Shown: piece after piece, positions 41,141-49,504 of the stretch | Position numbering within the stretch: position 1 is the first letter of the stretch | How the letters are laid out: the number at the start of each line of letters is the position of its first letter | DNA from: 2-02-FULL-55-14 sp964534125 | Lineage (GTDB): Bacteria > Bacteroidota > Ignavibacteria > UBA10030 | DNA: 64,000 nt | Assembly (NCBI GenBank): GCA_964534125.1 | Contig: CAZHOJ010000006.1 | Span: 1 to 64,000, forward strand | Direction: 5' to 3' | Program-made: the position numbers and the translations under genes | The notes under the pieces: model-generated | Told to the model about the DNA's origin: nothing | The model's input: only the letters and a program-made list of their open reading frames with translations | Databases searched by the model: none

Positions 41141-42208
41141 ATGACACATTCTTCATCAAACCTTACGTTCGATGGCATGGCGTGCCCCATTCCCCTCTCC
41201 GATTATCCGCGGGTCCTCCTGGCACATGGCGGGGGGGGCAAGCTCTCGCAGCATCTGATCGAGAAGATGTTCGTGCCGGCCTTTGCGAATGAGCAGCTCA
41301 GCAAGCTCCACGATGGCGCAGTCCTGAATGCGGACGGAGCGCGGATCGCGGTCTCGACCGATTCGTTCGTGGTCAGCCCGATCTTCTTTCCAGGCGGAAC
41401 GATCGGCTCGTTGGCTGTCCACGGCACCGTGAACGACGTGGCTATGTGCGGGGCGCATCCTCTCGCAATCACGGCAGGATTCATCCTCGAGGAGGGGCTC
41501 GCCATGGAGGACCTCTGGAAGGTCGTTCGCTCCATGCAGGAAGCGGCATCGCGGGCAGGCGTCCAGATCGTGACAGGGGATACGAAGGTCGTCGACCGGG
41601 GGAAGGGAGACGGGATATACATCAACACGACAGGCATTGGGCTCGTCGGGCCGGACATTGCTATCTCGGCCGACAGGGCGGCCCCCGGCGACGTGGTCAT
41701 CCTCAGCGGTCCGATCGCGGCACACGGCATCGCTATCATGTCGGTCCGTGAAGGCCTTGAGTTCGAGACGCAGGTGCAGAGCGATACGGCGCCGCTGAAC
41801 GGCCTGGTAGCAGAGCTTCTGGCGTGTCCGGGCGATATTCACGTTCTCCGGGACCCAACCCGCGGGGGTGTCGCATCCGCACTGAACGAGATCGCCGCAG
41901 CCTCGGGCTGCGGTATCGACATCCGGCAGTCAGCGCTCCCGATCGCAGAGGAGGTTCAGGGGGCCTGTGAGATCCTCGGTTTCGACCCGCTGTATGTGGC
42001 GAACGAGGGGGTCCTTGTGGCCATACTGCCGCAGGAATATGAAGACACGATGCTGGAGGTGATGCGGAAGAACCCGCTCGCGAGAGATGCCCGGACGATC
42101 GGCCGTGTCACAAAAGAACACCCCGGTGTTGTCGTGATGCGGACGCTCATCGGGGGAACACGCGTTGTCGACATGCTCTCCGGAGAACAGCTTCCGAGGA
42201 TCTGTTAG
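41141..42208 (+). CDS. hypE: HypE, thiocyanate-forming dehydratase
   Basis: 355 residues from ATG 41141. The HypE/PurM-like fold shows LAHGGGGKLSQHLIEKMFVP, VNDVAMCGAHPLAITAGFIL, GIYINTTGIG and LRDPTRGGVASALNEIA. The C-terminus QLPRIC ends in the conserved Cys that carries the thiocarboxamide from HypF. With HypF it makes the cyanide ligands. Upstream extension into the hypD frame is rejected. Confidence 0.95.
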   Translation: MTHSSSNLTFDGMACPIPLSDYPRVLLAHGGGGKLSQHLIEKMFVPAFANEQLSKLHDGAVLNADGARIAVSTDSFVVSPIFFPGGTIGSLAVHGTVNDVAMCGAHPLAITAGFILEEGLAMEDLWKVVRSMQEAASRAGVQIVTGDTKVVDRGKGDGIYINTTGIGLVGPDIAISADRAAPGDVVILSGPIAAHGIAIMSVREGLEFETQVQSDTAPLNGLVAELLACPGDIHVLRDPTRGGVASALNEIAAASGCGIDIRQSALPIAEEVQGACEILGFDPLYVANEGVLVAILPQEYEDTMLEVMRKNPLARDARTIGRVTKEHPGVVVMRTLIGGTRVVDMLSGEQLPRIC

Positions 42209-42311
42209 GAAAAATTATGTTCGCATCGGGATGATCGGGGAGTACATCTTGCCTCCCCCTGTGTTATATTGCGTATAGAAATCAGGCGAAACGCATCCTC
42301 CGGACACATCC

Positions 42312-42485
42312 ATGAAAAAGGCTCTTACCATCGGCATCCTCACGGGGCTGGCGCTGTCGGCTCTCATCGTTCTTCTTCGGAACCGCAGGTCCCGTGACTC
42401 CGAGTTCGGCGAGTTCTTCGACTCCTCTGCCATTGCCGATGAGCTCTTCGGTGATGCGTTCGAAGAGATTCCCGACAAAGCCTGA
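42312..42485 (+). CDS. Single-TM small protein, unknown
   Basis: A 57-residue frame (MKKALTIGILTGLALSALIV, then LLRNRRSRDSEFGEFFDSSA, then an acidic tail ending EEIPDKA). It has the form of a small membrane-anchored protein with a basic stop-transfer and acidic cytoplasmic tail. A TTATATT box at about 42264 could be its promoter. No family recognised. It lies between hypE and the helicase gene. Confidence 0.5.
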   Translation: MKKALTIGILTGLALSALIVLLRNRRSRDSEFGEFFDSSAIADELFGDAFEEIPDKA

Positions 42486-42603
42486 CCGCTGCTGACCTCC
42501 TTTTTTTCCCTCCCGTCTTCCTCTGTCTTGCAAAGGCTGGGGAATAGCGGTACTTTTTTCTCGTCCGCATGTATGCGCACCCTCCTGCGGCCTCACTGAC
42601 ATC

Positions 42604-45486
42604 GTGCAACAGACACAGACCACCATACCCACCTGCGACCAGCTCGCCGACGCTCTCCAGCAGGAGCTTGACCTGCTCAACGAGGGTCGCCGGTCGATGA
42701 CGATGTTCCATGGCCACAAGGCTGGCTCGTTCGCCGGAAGGACCTACTATCGTTTCGAGGTCCCGGAAGATATCCTCCTTCGGACGATAGAGACCGCCAC
42801 GTTCACGTTCGGCCGTACGAATCCTCTCTCCATCGAGGGGAACGTCATCACGATGGAGAACCAGTTCATCACAGTCGCGCTCCCGCAGGATTTCGGACCG
42901 TCCCTGCCCGAGGTCAAGGTCAGCTGGGATTATTCCGCCCAACTGCAGCCGACGATCGATCTCCTCCGAACACTGAAGAACGATCCGCTGATCCCTCGCC
43001 TCGTGCTGAACCCGGGAGATCCCTCGAACGCCCATGCCGTCCCGTTCGACCCGACGATCCCAGAGCAGACGCCCCCCGACCAGATCTCCGCGGTCACCCG
43101 CGCCCTGCAGAACGCTGTGAGCCTTGTCTGGGGACCGATCCTCTCCGGCAAGACCCGCGTGCTCGGCCTCATTGCAGCGAACTACCTCAAAGGAGGGAAG
43201 AGCGTCCTGTTCGTCTCACCGTCGAACGAGCAGGTGGACGACATGCTCCTCCGAACGGTCGAGATCGGGAAGTCCATCGGTGTGGACATGGCGTCGAAGA
43301 CCGCCCGGTATGACCTCCCCTCGCTCGTCACGTCGGAGGATGTTGCGACGTATTCCTTCGAGCATCAGGTCGAGCAGGCCAGGGAGGAGAAGAGGAAGAT
43401 CTTTGCGGAGCGCGTGAACCTGCTCCGGTCGTACTGGGACGTGCGGGTCAAGCAGATCCTTCACGAGGATTTCTATCGCCGGACCGTCGATATGCGGGAG
43501 ACGGTCGCCGCCCTCCGCAAGAGGGAAGAGACAGCCACAAAAGAGGTAGCGCAGCTCAAGCAGAAGGTGGACACCATTCAGAACGCCTCCCTGCTCGACA
43601 GGATGAAGAAGGGCTTCTCCAGGGACGACCTCGCTGCGGCCCAGAAGGGCCTGGCCGAGCGACAGCAGCATCTGAAGCGCATCCAGCAGTACGAGAAGAC
43701 CCTTCTGAACGACATCACGACCGTCGAGCTGAACGCCCCCATCAGCAGCCAGGAGACCTCTGCGTTCAACAAGGTCGTGGCCCGCATCGATGAGCTCGGC
43801 GGGCTCGAGAAGGTCGCACAGGCCGTCGAGGAATTCACCGTGGTCGAGGAAAAGACGCTGCTCTCCCAGCGGTCGTTCATCGCCACAAGCGTCGCAACGG
43901 CGCGCATGGCCCCGCATTTGAAGGAACGCAAGTTCGACCTGGTCGTCGTGGACGATGCCCAGGCGCTGAGTCTGCCGACGCTCGTCTCGCTCTCCGCCAT
44001 GGCGAAGGAGAAGATGATCATCGGCGGGGACCCCTTCCAGATCGGCCCCGACGCGATGCTGAACAACGACGACGGCCGGAGGTTGATGCAAGAGGACATC
44101 TTCCTCTTCACCGCGGGAACGGACATGCTGACGGACCTCTTTTCGTGGGCAGAGGCCAACTCGCAGTGGTGCATTTTCCTCTCTTCCCATTTCGCGACGA
44201 CGCCCAAACTCTCCCTGTTCGTCGGCTCCGCGATCTTCGACGATAAGATCACCGTCTATGCGTCACCCAAAGCCAGGGGGCGCATCCTCTTCTTTGACAC
44301 ATCGGCCGACGGGGCTCAGTGCCGGCAATACCTCGGCCGGCGGCGCATGCTGCCATTCAACGAGACGCATGCCGACCGGGTGATCGAGTGCATCAAGCAC
44401 GCGTATATGGAATCCGGACGAACGTCCGGAGAGATCGGGGTGGTCCTCCCATTCACGGGCCCGACGCTCTACACAAAACAACGCCTGCGGTTGGAGGGGA
44501 TCCGCAATCTCGAGGTGGGGACGCCGCAATCGTTCCGGGGACGACGGAAGAAGGCCATCATTTTCGACACCACGATGGCGGGCGTGAACTACACGATGCG
44601 GCACATCGACGACCGTAAGGCTGGCCAGCACCGCATTGTCCGGTTGCTCAACACCGTCCTGTCCTGCGTCGAGGAAGATCTCTACATCATCGCCGATCTT
44701 GGACATTTCAGAACGACCTACAAAGACCGGCTCCTGACGAAGCTCCTTCTGCTGCTTCACGGCCAGGCAGACACGAAGCAGCTCGCCATGTTCAACCAGG
44801 TCCGCGCCTTCGACGCGCTCGACCGCAAGGACAAGCTTGCGTACTTCTCGATCACGAGCGGCGAGGCCGAAACAATGACGCTGGGTGTGACGGCCGCGGA
44901 GAAGGTGCCCGAGGATGATCATGAACTGAAGCTGCAGATGAAGATGATGGCGAAGCGGGAGGGAATGAAGGCGCCAACCGACGAGTCGGCAAGCGTCGAA
45001 GCAAAGATCATGCGGGCCGTGGACCGGATCCTCGGTCTTCGCATGGACATCAACCTGCTCTCACTGTATACGGGCGGCGACCTTCTGTTCCACAGCTCTC
45101 ACGAGACCGACATCGCATCCGAGAAGCTGCCTAGGGACATGGTCGCAGGCAACACGGAGTTCCAGAAAGTGATGGAGTACTGGAACCTCCTCATTTTCGA
45201 GACCTCAGGCGGCAACAAGACCGAGCAACCTTTGCTCATCCATAAGGGCCAGGAAACCCGCGTGCGCCAGGACATCAGACATCTCCGCGCTTTTTATTCG
45301 TCCGACGTTGGGTCTGCGATCTCGGAGGGAAAAAGCAAGATCGCCGCAGAGGTGACCAGGATCTTTCAGGGCCTCATCAGCAAGAGCCAGCCCGGGAATC
45401 CGGCCGAATGGGCCAGAGCTTACCTCACATTCCTCGGGCGCGTGGAAACGTACCTCACCTGGCTCGCCGAGCAGGTCCGTTCGTAG
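42604..45486 (+). CDS. Large SF1/UPF1-like helicase with altered motifs
   Basis: 960 residues from a GTG start. A Q-motif (TPPDQISAVTRALQN) precedes Walker A, which reads GPILSGKT (177-184) rather than GPPGTGKT. A coiled-coil insertion of about 120 residues (near 270-380) follows. Motif II is VVDDAQ (Asp450, Asp451, Gln453) where DEAQ is normal. GDPFQIGPD is motif III. QSFRGRRKKAIIF is motif V, but motif VI reads RLLNTVLSCVEEDLYIIAD with the usual NVALTRAK arginine lost. The fold is that of Dna2/Nam7-type helicases. The last 150 residues have no recognisable domain. It may bind nucleic acid or have altered ATP use; unassigned to a pathway. Confidence 0.75.
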   Translation: MQQTQTTIPTCDQLADALQQELDLLNEGRRSMTMFHGHKAGSFAGRTYYRFEVPEDILLRTIETATFTFGRTNPLSIEGNVITMENQFITVALPQDFGPSLPEVKVSWDYSAQLQPTIDLLRTLKNDPLIPRLVLNPGDPSNAHAVPFDPTIPEQTPPDQISAVTRALQNAVSLVWGPILSGKTRVLGLIAANYLKGGKSVLFVSPSNEQVDDMLLRTVEIGKSIGVDMASKTARYDLPSLVTSEDVATYSFEHQVEQAREEKRKIFAERVNLLRSYWDVRVKQILHEDFYRRTVDMRETVAALRKREETATKEVAQLKQKVDTIQNASLLDRMKKGFSRDDLAAAQKGLAERQQHLKRIQQYEKTLLNDITTVELNAPISSQETSAFNKVVARIDELGGLEKVAQAVEEFTVVEEKTLLSQRSFIATSVATARMAPHLKERKFDLVVVDDAQALSLPTLVSLSAMAKEKMIIGGDPFQIGPDAMLNNDDGRRLMQEDIFLFTAGTDMLTDLFSWAEANSQWCIFLSSHFATTPKLSLFVGSAIFDDKITVYASPKARGRILFFDTSADGAQCRQYLGRRRMLPFNETHADRVIECIKHAYMESGRTSGEIGVVLPFTGPTLYTKQRLRLEGIRNLEVGTPQSFRGRRKKAIIFDTTMAGVNYTMRHIDDRKAGQHRIVRLLNTVLSCVEEDLYIIADLGHFRTTYKDRLLTKLLLLLHGQADTKQLAMFNQVRAFDALDRKDKLAYFSITSGEAETMTLGVTAAEKVPEDDHELKLQMKMMAKREGMKAPTDESASVEAKIMRAVDRILGLRMDINLLSLYTGGDLLFHSSHETDIASEKLPRDMVAGNTEFQKVMEYWNLLIFETSGGNKTEQPLLIHKGQETRVRQDIRHLRAFYSSDVGSAISEGKSKIAAEVTRIFQGLISKSQPGNPAEWARAYLTFLGRVETYLTWLAEQVRS

Positions 45487-46195
45487 ATTCCCCCTCCATC
45501 TCCTTCTCCCGCGCATCCTTCTCCTCGCTTCGCCGCTGCATGATGTGTCCTGTCACCCCCAGGAGGGCAAGGGCCATCAGGGCAACCACCGTCTCGGCGT
45601 TCAACGCCTCCCTGACGTTCGTGGCTCCAACGCTCTGCTGAATGGCCGTCGCATACAGAAAGCCCTTGATGGCGATGGCCAGCACCGTCGCGGAAAGGAA
45701 CTTTGCGAACCCGATGGGGAGAAGGCCCGCGCTATAGTTCAGAATGCCGTGCTGTGATGCCGGAACGATACGGAGGGTGAAGATCATTCCGAAGGTCGAG
45801 TGCCGGCTCAGGAACTGCGTGATGCGGGACGCCCGGAAACGCTCGAACCAGGGGCCGCCGATGAACCGTGCTGCACCATACCCGGCTGACGTTCCCGCGG
45901 CCGACCCGACAGTGATGATCGCAGCCGCTTCCATCGGAGGATAGAGGAGAGGTGTGATGAAGAAGAAGACGCTCCCGGGGAGCGCGAAGGTCCATGCTCC
46001 GGCCATCGCCAGGACGATCAGCACTGCCGCCAGCGGATGACTGCCCAGTTCACGGATGCTCCCGACAGAGACCTGCTCCCGAAGCCCGCTCTGTAAGAAA
46101 ACAACAAGCGCAGCGCCGAGCAGGATGATGCCCGCGATGGTCCTGATCCACCGGAAGCGGCTGGCTGTGCGCGTCACTGGCGTCGATGAAGGCAT
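45455..46195 (-). CDS. TVP38/TMEM64 (DedA-superfamily) membrane protein
   Basis: 246 residues with five or six helices. The family core is AAAIITVGSAAGTSAGYGAARFIGG followed by WFERFRASRITQFLSRHSTF and FTLRIVPASQHGILNYSAG. DedA/TVP38 proteins act in membrane lipid transport and homeostasis, some as lipid scramblases or transporters; the substrate here is unknown. Its 3' end overlaps the helicase gene tail by about 30 bp on the other strand. Confidence 0.85.
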   Translation of the reverse strand: MPSSTPVTRTASRFRWIRTIAGIILLGAALVVFLQSGLREQVSVGSIRELGSHPLAAVLIVLAMAGAWTFALPGSVFFFITPLLYPPMEAAAIITVGSAAGTSAGYGAARFIGGPWFERFRASRITQFLSRHSTFGMIFTLRIVPASQHGILNYSAGLLPIGFAKFLSATVLAIAIKGFLYATAIQQSVGATNVREALNAETVVALMALALLGVTGHIMQRRSEEKDAREKEMEGESTNGPARRAR

Positions 46196-46317
46196 GGGGG
46201 TTGAAAACTTCCCATAAATCGGGACGAAATCAACATCACCCGCACGAATGGCATCTTTCTTGCCGCCTCCGGCATTAAGGTCTATATTATTATGACCATC
46301 ACAATTATCCGCCCTGC

Positions 46318-47652
46318 ATGCTTGAAGTTCTCTTCAACCTGACCATTGTCTTTTTCTTCGTGTTCCTGAATGGCTTCTTTGTGGCCGCAGAATTTGCGAT
46401 CGTCAAGGTCCGGTCCACTCAGATCGAGCCCCTCGCAAAGAAGGGGAACCTCCGCGCACGCGTGGCGCAGGAGGTGGTGGCACACCTCGACGCGTACCTC
46501 TCCGCCACACAGCTCGGCATCACCCTCACGAGCCTTGCGCTCGGATGGATCGGCGAACCGTTCGTGGCACACATGATCGAACCATGGTTCCTCGGCCTCG
46601 GTATCGGCACACCTGTTGTCATCCGGGCCGTGGCCTTCGGCGTCGCCTTCACGTTCATTACGTTCCTGCATATCGTCCTGGGTGAGCTCGCGCCGAAATC
46701 GCTCGCCATCCAGAAGGCCCAGCAAACAACTCTCGCTGTCGCATATCCGCTCAAGATCTTTGCTATCGTTTTCAAGCCCATCATCTGGTCGCTCAACACG
46801 CTCGCCAACAAGCTTGTTGCTCTTCTCGGCATCCAGCCGGCGAGCGAAACGGAGCGGTTCCACTCTGAAGAGGAGCTTCGCCTCATCCTCGCCCAGGGGA
46901 CCGAACCATCAGACGCCAGCCGGTCTATTGCGCTAAAGGCCATCGACTTCAAGCGGAAACAGGCCCGCCATGTGATGGTCCCGCGGAAGGAGATCGTCGC
47001 CCTGGCCGAAGAGGCACCCATCGATGAGAACATCCGGCGGATGCGCGCCAGCAAGTATTCCCGATATCCCGTGTACCGGGAGGACGTGGACGACATCGTC
47101 GGCATCGTTCACACGAAGGACATCTTCAAGAGGGACCGGGACCATGATCCGAAGTTCCGGCTCGAATCCGTCTACCGCGATGCCGCATTCCTGCCCGAAA
47201 CAGCGTCGCTCCAGCGGGTGCTTGAGACGATGCTCCACAAGAAGCTTCACATGGTCATTCTGGCAGATGAGTACGGCGGGACCGCCGGGATGGTAACGCT
47301 CGAGGACGTTCTCGAGGAGCTCGTCGGTACGATCCAGGATGAGTTCGACAGGGAGACCCCTGAGATCGTCCGCATTACGGAAACCGAATTCATCGTCGAC
47401 GGGAACATCACTACAAACGACGTCGAACGCCTGCTCGAAACAGAGTTCTCTCCGAAGGACATCCTGTCCATAGGCGGCTTCATCACAGAGCAGCTTGGAC
47501 ACCTCCCCGAACAGGGCGAACATCTCCATCTCCCGGGGGCTGAGCTCATCGTCGAGCGCGTCGAGGAGAATGCCGTCGAACGGGTCCGTGTACGGAAGAT
47601 CGTCCTGCCGCAGAACATGGACGACGCCGACCCCTCCTCGGCACCATCGTAA
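46318..47652 (+). CDS. CNNM/CorC (HlyC) family transporter with CBS domains
   Basis: 444 residues. An N-terminal DUF21/CNNM membrane domain has four helices (ending near LVALLG). A CBS pair follows (VMVPRKEIVALAEEAPIDEN, YSRYPVYREDVDDIVGIVHT; then RVLETMLHKKLHMVILADEY). The C-terminal CorC_HlyC domain is FIVDGNITTNDVERLLETEF. The GGTAGMVTLEDVLEELVGTI segment is diagnostic. Such proteins are linked to Mg/Co efflux. No signal of another function. Confidence 0.9.
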   Translation: MLEVLFNLTIVFFFVFLNGFFVAAEFAIVKVRSTQIEPLAKKGNLRARVAQEVVAHLDAYLSATQLGITLTSLALGWIGEPFVAHMIEPWFLGLGIGTPVVIRAVAFGVAFTFITFLHIVLGELAPKSLAIQKAQQTTLAVAYPLKIFAIVFKPIIWSLNTLANKLVALLGIQPASETERFHSEEELRLILAQGTEPSDASRSIALKAIDFKRKQARHVMVPRKEIVALAEEAPIDENIRRMRASKYSRYPVYREDVDDIVGIVHTKDIFKRDRDHDPKFRLESVYRDAAFLPETASLQRVLETMLHKKLHMVILADEYGGTAGMVTLEDVLEELVGTIQDEFDRETPEIVRITETEFIVDGNITTNDVERLLETEFSPKDILSIGGFITEQLGHLPEQGEHLHLPGAELIVERVEENAVERVRVRKIVLPQNMDDADPSSAPS

Positions 47653-47671
47653 CCAACGTCAGGACATCTCC

Positions 47672-49465
47672 ATGCCCCGCACATTGACAATACTGGCCGT
47701 TCCTTTTCTTCTGATAGCCCTTCAGTGCACCGACCGTCCGAACATAGCCAAGGTCACCGTTCCTGATTGGGCGAAAGACGCCGTGTGGTATCAGATCTTC
47801 CCAGAGCGGTTCCGGAACGGCGACCCGTCGAACGATCCGACCTCCGCCGATGCACGCATCCTCGACGGGCGCGCATGGTCTGTCTCCTCCTGGACGTCCG
47901 ATTGGTACGAGCTGCAGCCCTGGGAGAAGACACACGACCCTGATTTCTTCAGGAATGTGTTCACGCGATACTATGGCGGCGACCTTCAGGGCGTGATCGA
48001 CGAGCTCGACCATCTCTCCGGGCTCGGCGTCAATGCTATCTATTTCAACCCGGTATTCGAAGCTGTCTCGCTCCACAAGTACGACGCATCGTCATACCAC
48101 CACATCGACGACAACTTCGGCCCCGATCCCGCGGGGGACAAGGCACTCGTGGCCTCCGAGACGAACGATCCCTCCACCTGGCACTGGACCGCCGCAGACA
48201 AGCTCTTCCTGAAGCTCATCGAAGAAGCGCATGCACGGGGGATACGCGTCATCATCGACGGAGTGTTCAATCACTCCGGAACAGATTTCTGGGCGTTCAG
48301 GGATGTGCAGAAGAACCAGCAGGCCTCTCCCTACGCCGACTGGTACGATATCACATCGTGGGACGATCCCGCAACGACAGAAAACGAGTTCGACTATCGC
48401 GGTTGGTGGGACCATAAAACGCTGCCGGAATTCGCAGAAGATGATTCTGGGTTCGTGCCCGCCGTGTGGCAGCACTTCTTCGACATCACGAAACGGTGGA
48501 TGGACCCGAACGGCGATGGCGACCCGTCAGACGGTATCGACGGATGGCGGCTGGACGTGGCGAACATGGTCTCCCCGGTGTTCTGGAAGGAATGGCGAAC
48601 AGAAGTAAAGACGCTCAATCCCGACGCATACATCGTCGGAGAGATATGGGACGATGCGTCGCACTGGCTGTCGGGCGACCAGTTCGATGCCGTCATGAAC
48701 TACCGGTTTGCACGGGCCGCCGTCCGATTCTTTATCGACACCGACGACCGCTCACTCGGCGCAGAAGAGCTTGACGAGGAGTTGGAGGACATTCGAAACG
48801 ACTACCCAACAGAAACGAACTACATCCTGCAGAACCTGATCGACAGCCACGACACCGACCGGCTCGCGTCGATGATCAGGAACCCGAACCGTCCGTACGA
48901 CGACCGGAACGGCCTCCGCAGCAATCCAGCGTACGACACCCGAAAGCCCGATGCAGACCAGCGCCGGACGCAGAAGCTGATCGCCTTGTTCCAGATGACC
49001 TACGTCGGCGCACCGATGATCTACTATGGGACCGAGGCCGGCATGTGGGGTGCAGACGATCCGGACGACAGGAAACCGATGGTATGGCCTGACCTGGTCT
49101 ACGAACAGGAATCAACAGCCTGGTCGCAGGAGACGTATGACAAACCGGACGAGGTGCGATTCGACGATGAGATGTGCGCCTGGTACACAGACCTTATCCA
49201 CATCCGCCGTGGACTGCCGGCCCTGAACAGGGGAACGTACCGGACACTTGCGGCGGAGGGCAATGTGTTCGCATTCGAGCGTACCTATGAGGGCGACACT
49301 GTCATCGTGGCCGTGAATCGCGGCATCCAGGAAGAACAACTATCGCTTCCATTCTTCGGATCGTGGACGGACCGTCTCCGCGGAACAGTTATTGATGCAG
49401 CACAGCCGCATGTGCTGGAGAGCAGGTCCGGCGTCATTCTTACCCGCCCCGCGGGCGGTTCCTGA
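47672..49465 (+). CDS. GH13 alpha-amylase-family lipoprotein (cyclomaltodextrinase/neopullulanase-like)
   Basis: 597 residues from ATG 47672 with a lipobox (FLLIALQC). The (beta/alpha)8 barrel shows the four GH13 regions: DGVFNH; DGWRLDVANMV with nucleophile Asp295; IVGEIWDD with acid/base Glu324; IDSHDTDR with Asp394. The N-terminal KDAVWYQIFPERFRNGDPSN is typical of neopullulanase-type maltodextrin enzymes. It probably hydrolyses alpha-glucans, anchored at the membrane. The frame is open upstream to 47495, overlapping CorC, but the signal peptide fixes the start. It follows CorC after 19 bp. Confidence 0.92.
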   Translation: MPRTLTILAVPFLLIALQCTDRPNIAKVTVPDWAKDAVWYQIFPERFRNGDPSNDPTSADARILDGRAWSVSSWTSDWYELQPWEKTHDPDFFRNVFTRYYGGDLQGVIDELDHLSGLGVNAIYFNPVFEAVSLHKYDASSYHHIDDNFGPDPAGDKALVASETNDPSTWHWTAADKLFLKLIEEAHARGIRVIIDGVFNHSGTDFWAFRDVQKNQQASPYADWYDITSWDDPATTENEFDYRGWWDHKTLPEFAEDDSGFVPAVWQHFFDITKRWMDPNGDGDPSDGIDGWRLDVANMVSPVFWKEWRTEVKTLNPDAYIVGEIWDDASHWLSGDQFDAVMNYRFARAAVRFFIDTDDRSLGAEELDEELEDIRNDYPTETNYILQNLIDSHDTDRLASMIRNPNRPYDDRNGLRSNPAYDTRKPDADQRRTQKLIALFQMTYVGAPMIYYGTEAGMWGADDPDDRKPMVWPDLVYEQESTAWSQETYDKPDEVRFDDEMCAWYTDLIHIRRGLPALNRGTYRTLAAEGNVFAFERTYEGDTVIVAVNRGIQEEQLSLPFFGSWTDRLRGTVIDAAQPHVLESRSGVILTRPAGGS

Positions 49466-49504
49466 CCACGACCGTGGAACCAGGGCGACCAGACTGACCT
49501 TTCC

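Noticed and set aside
36181..42208. NiFe hydrogenase structural genes near hyp
   Set aside because: No large-subunit CxxC motifs or small-subunit Fe-S motifs were found in the window.
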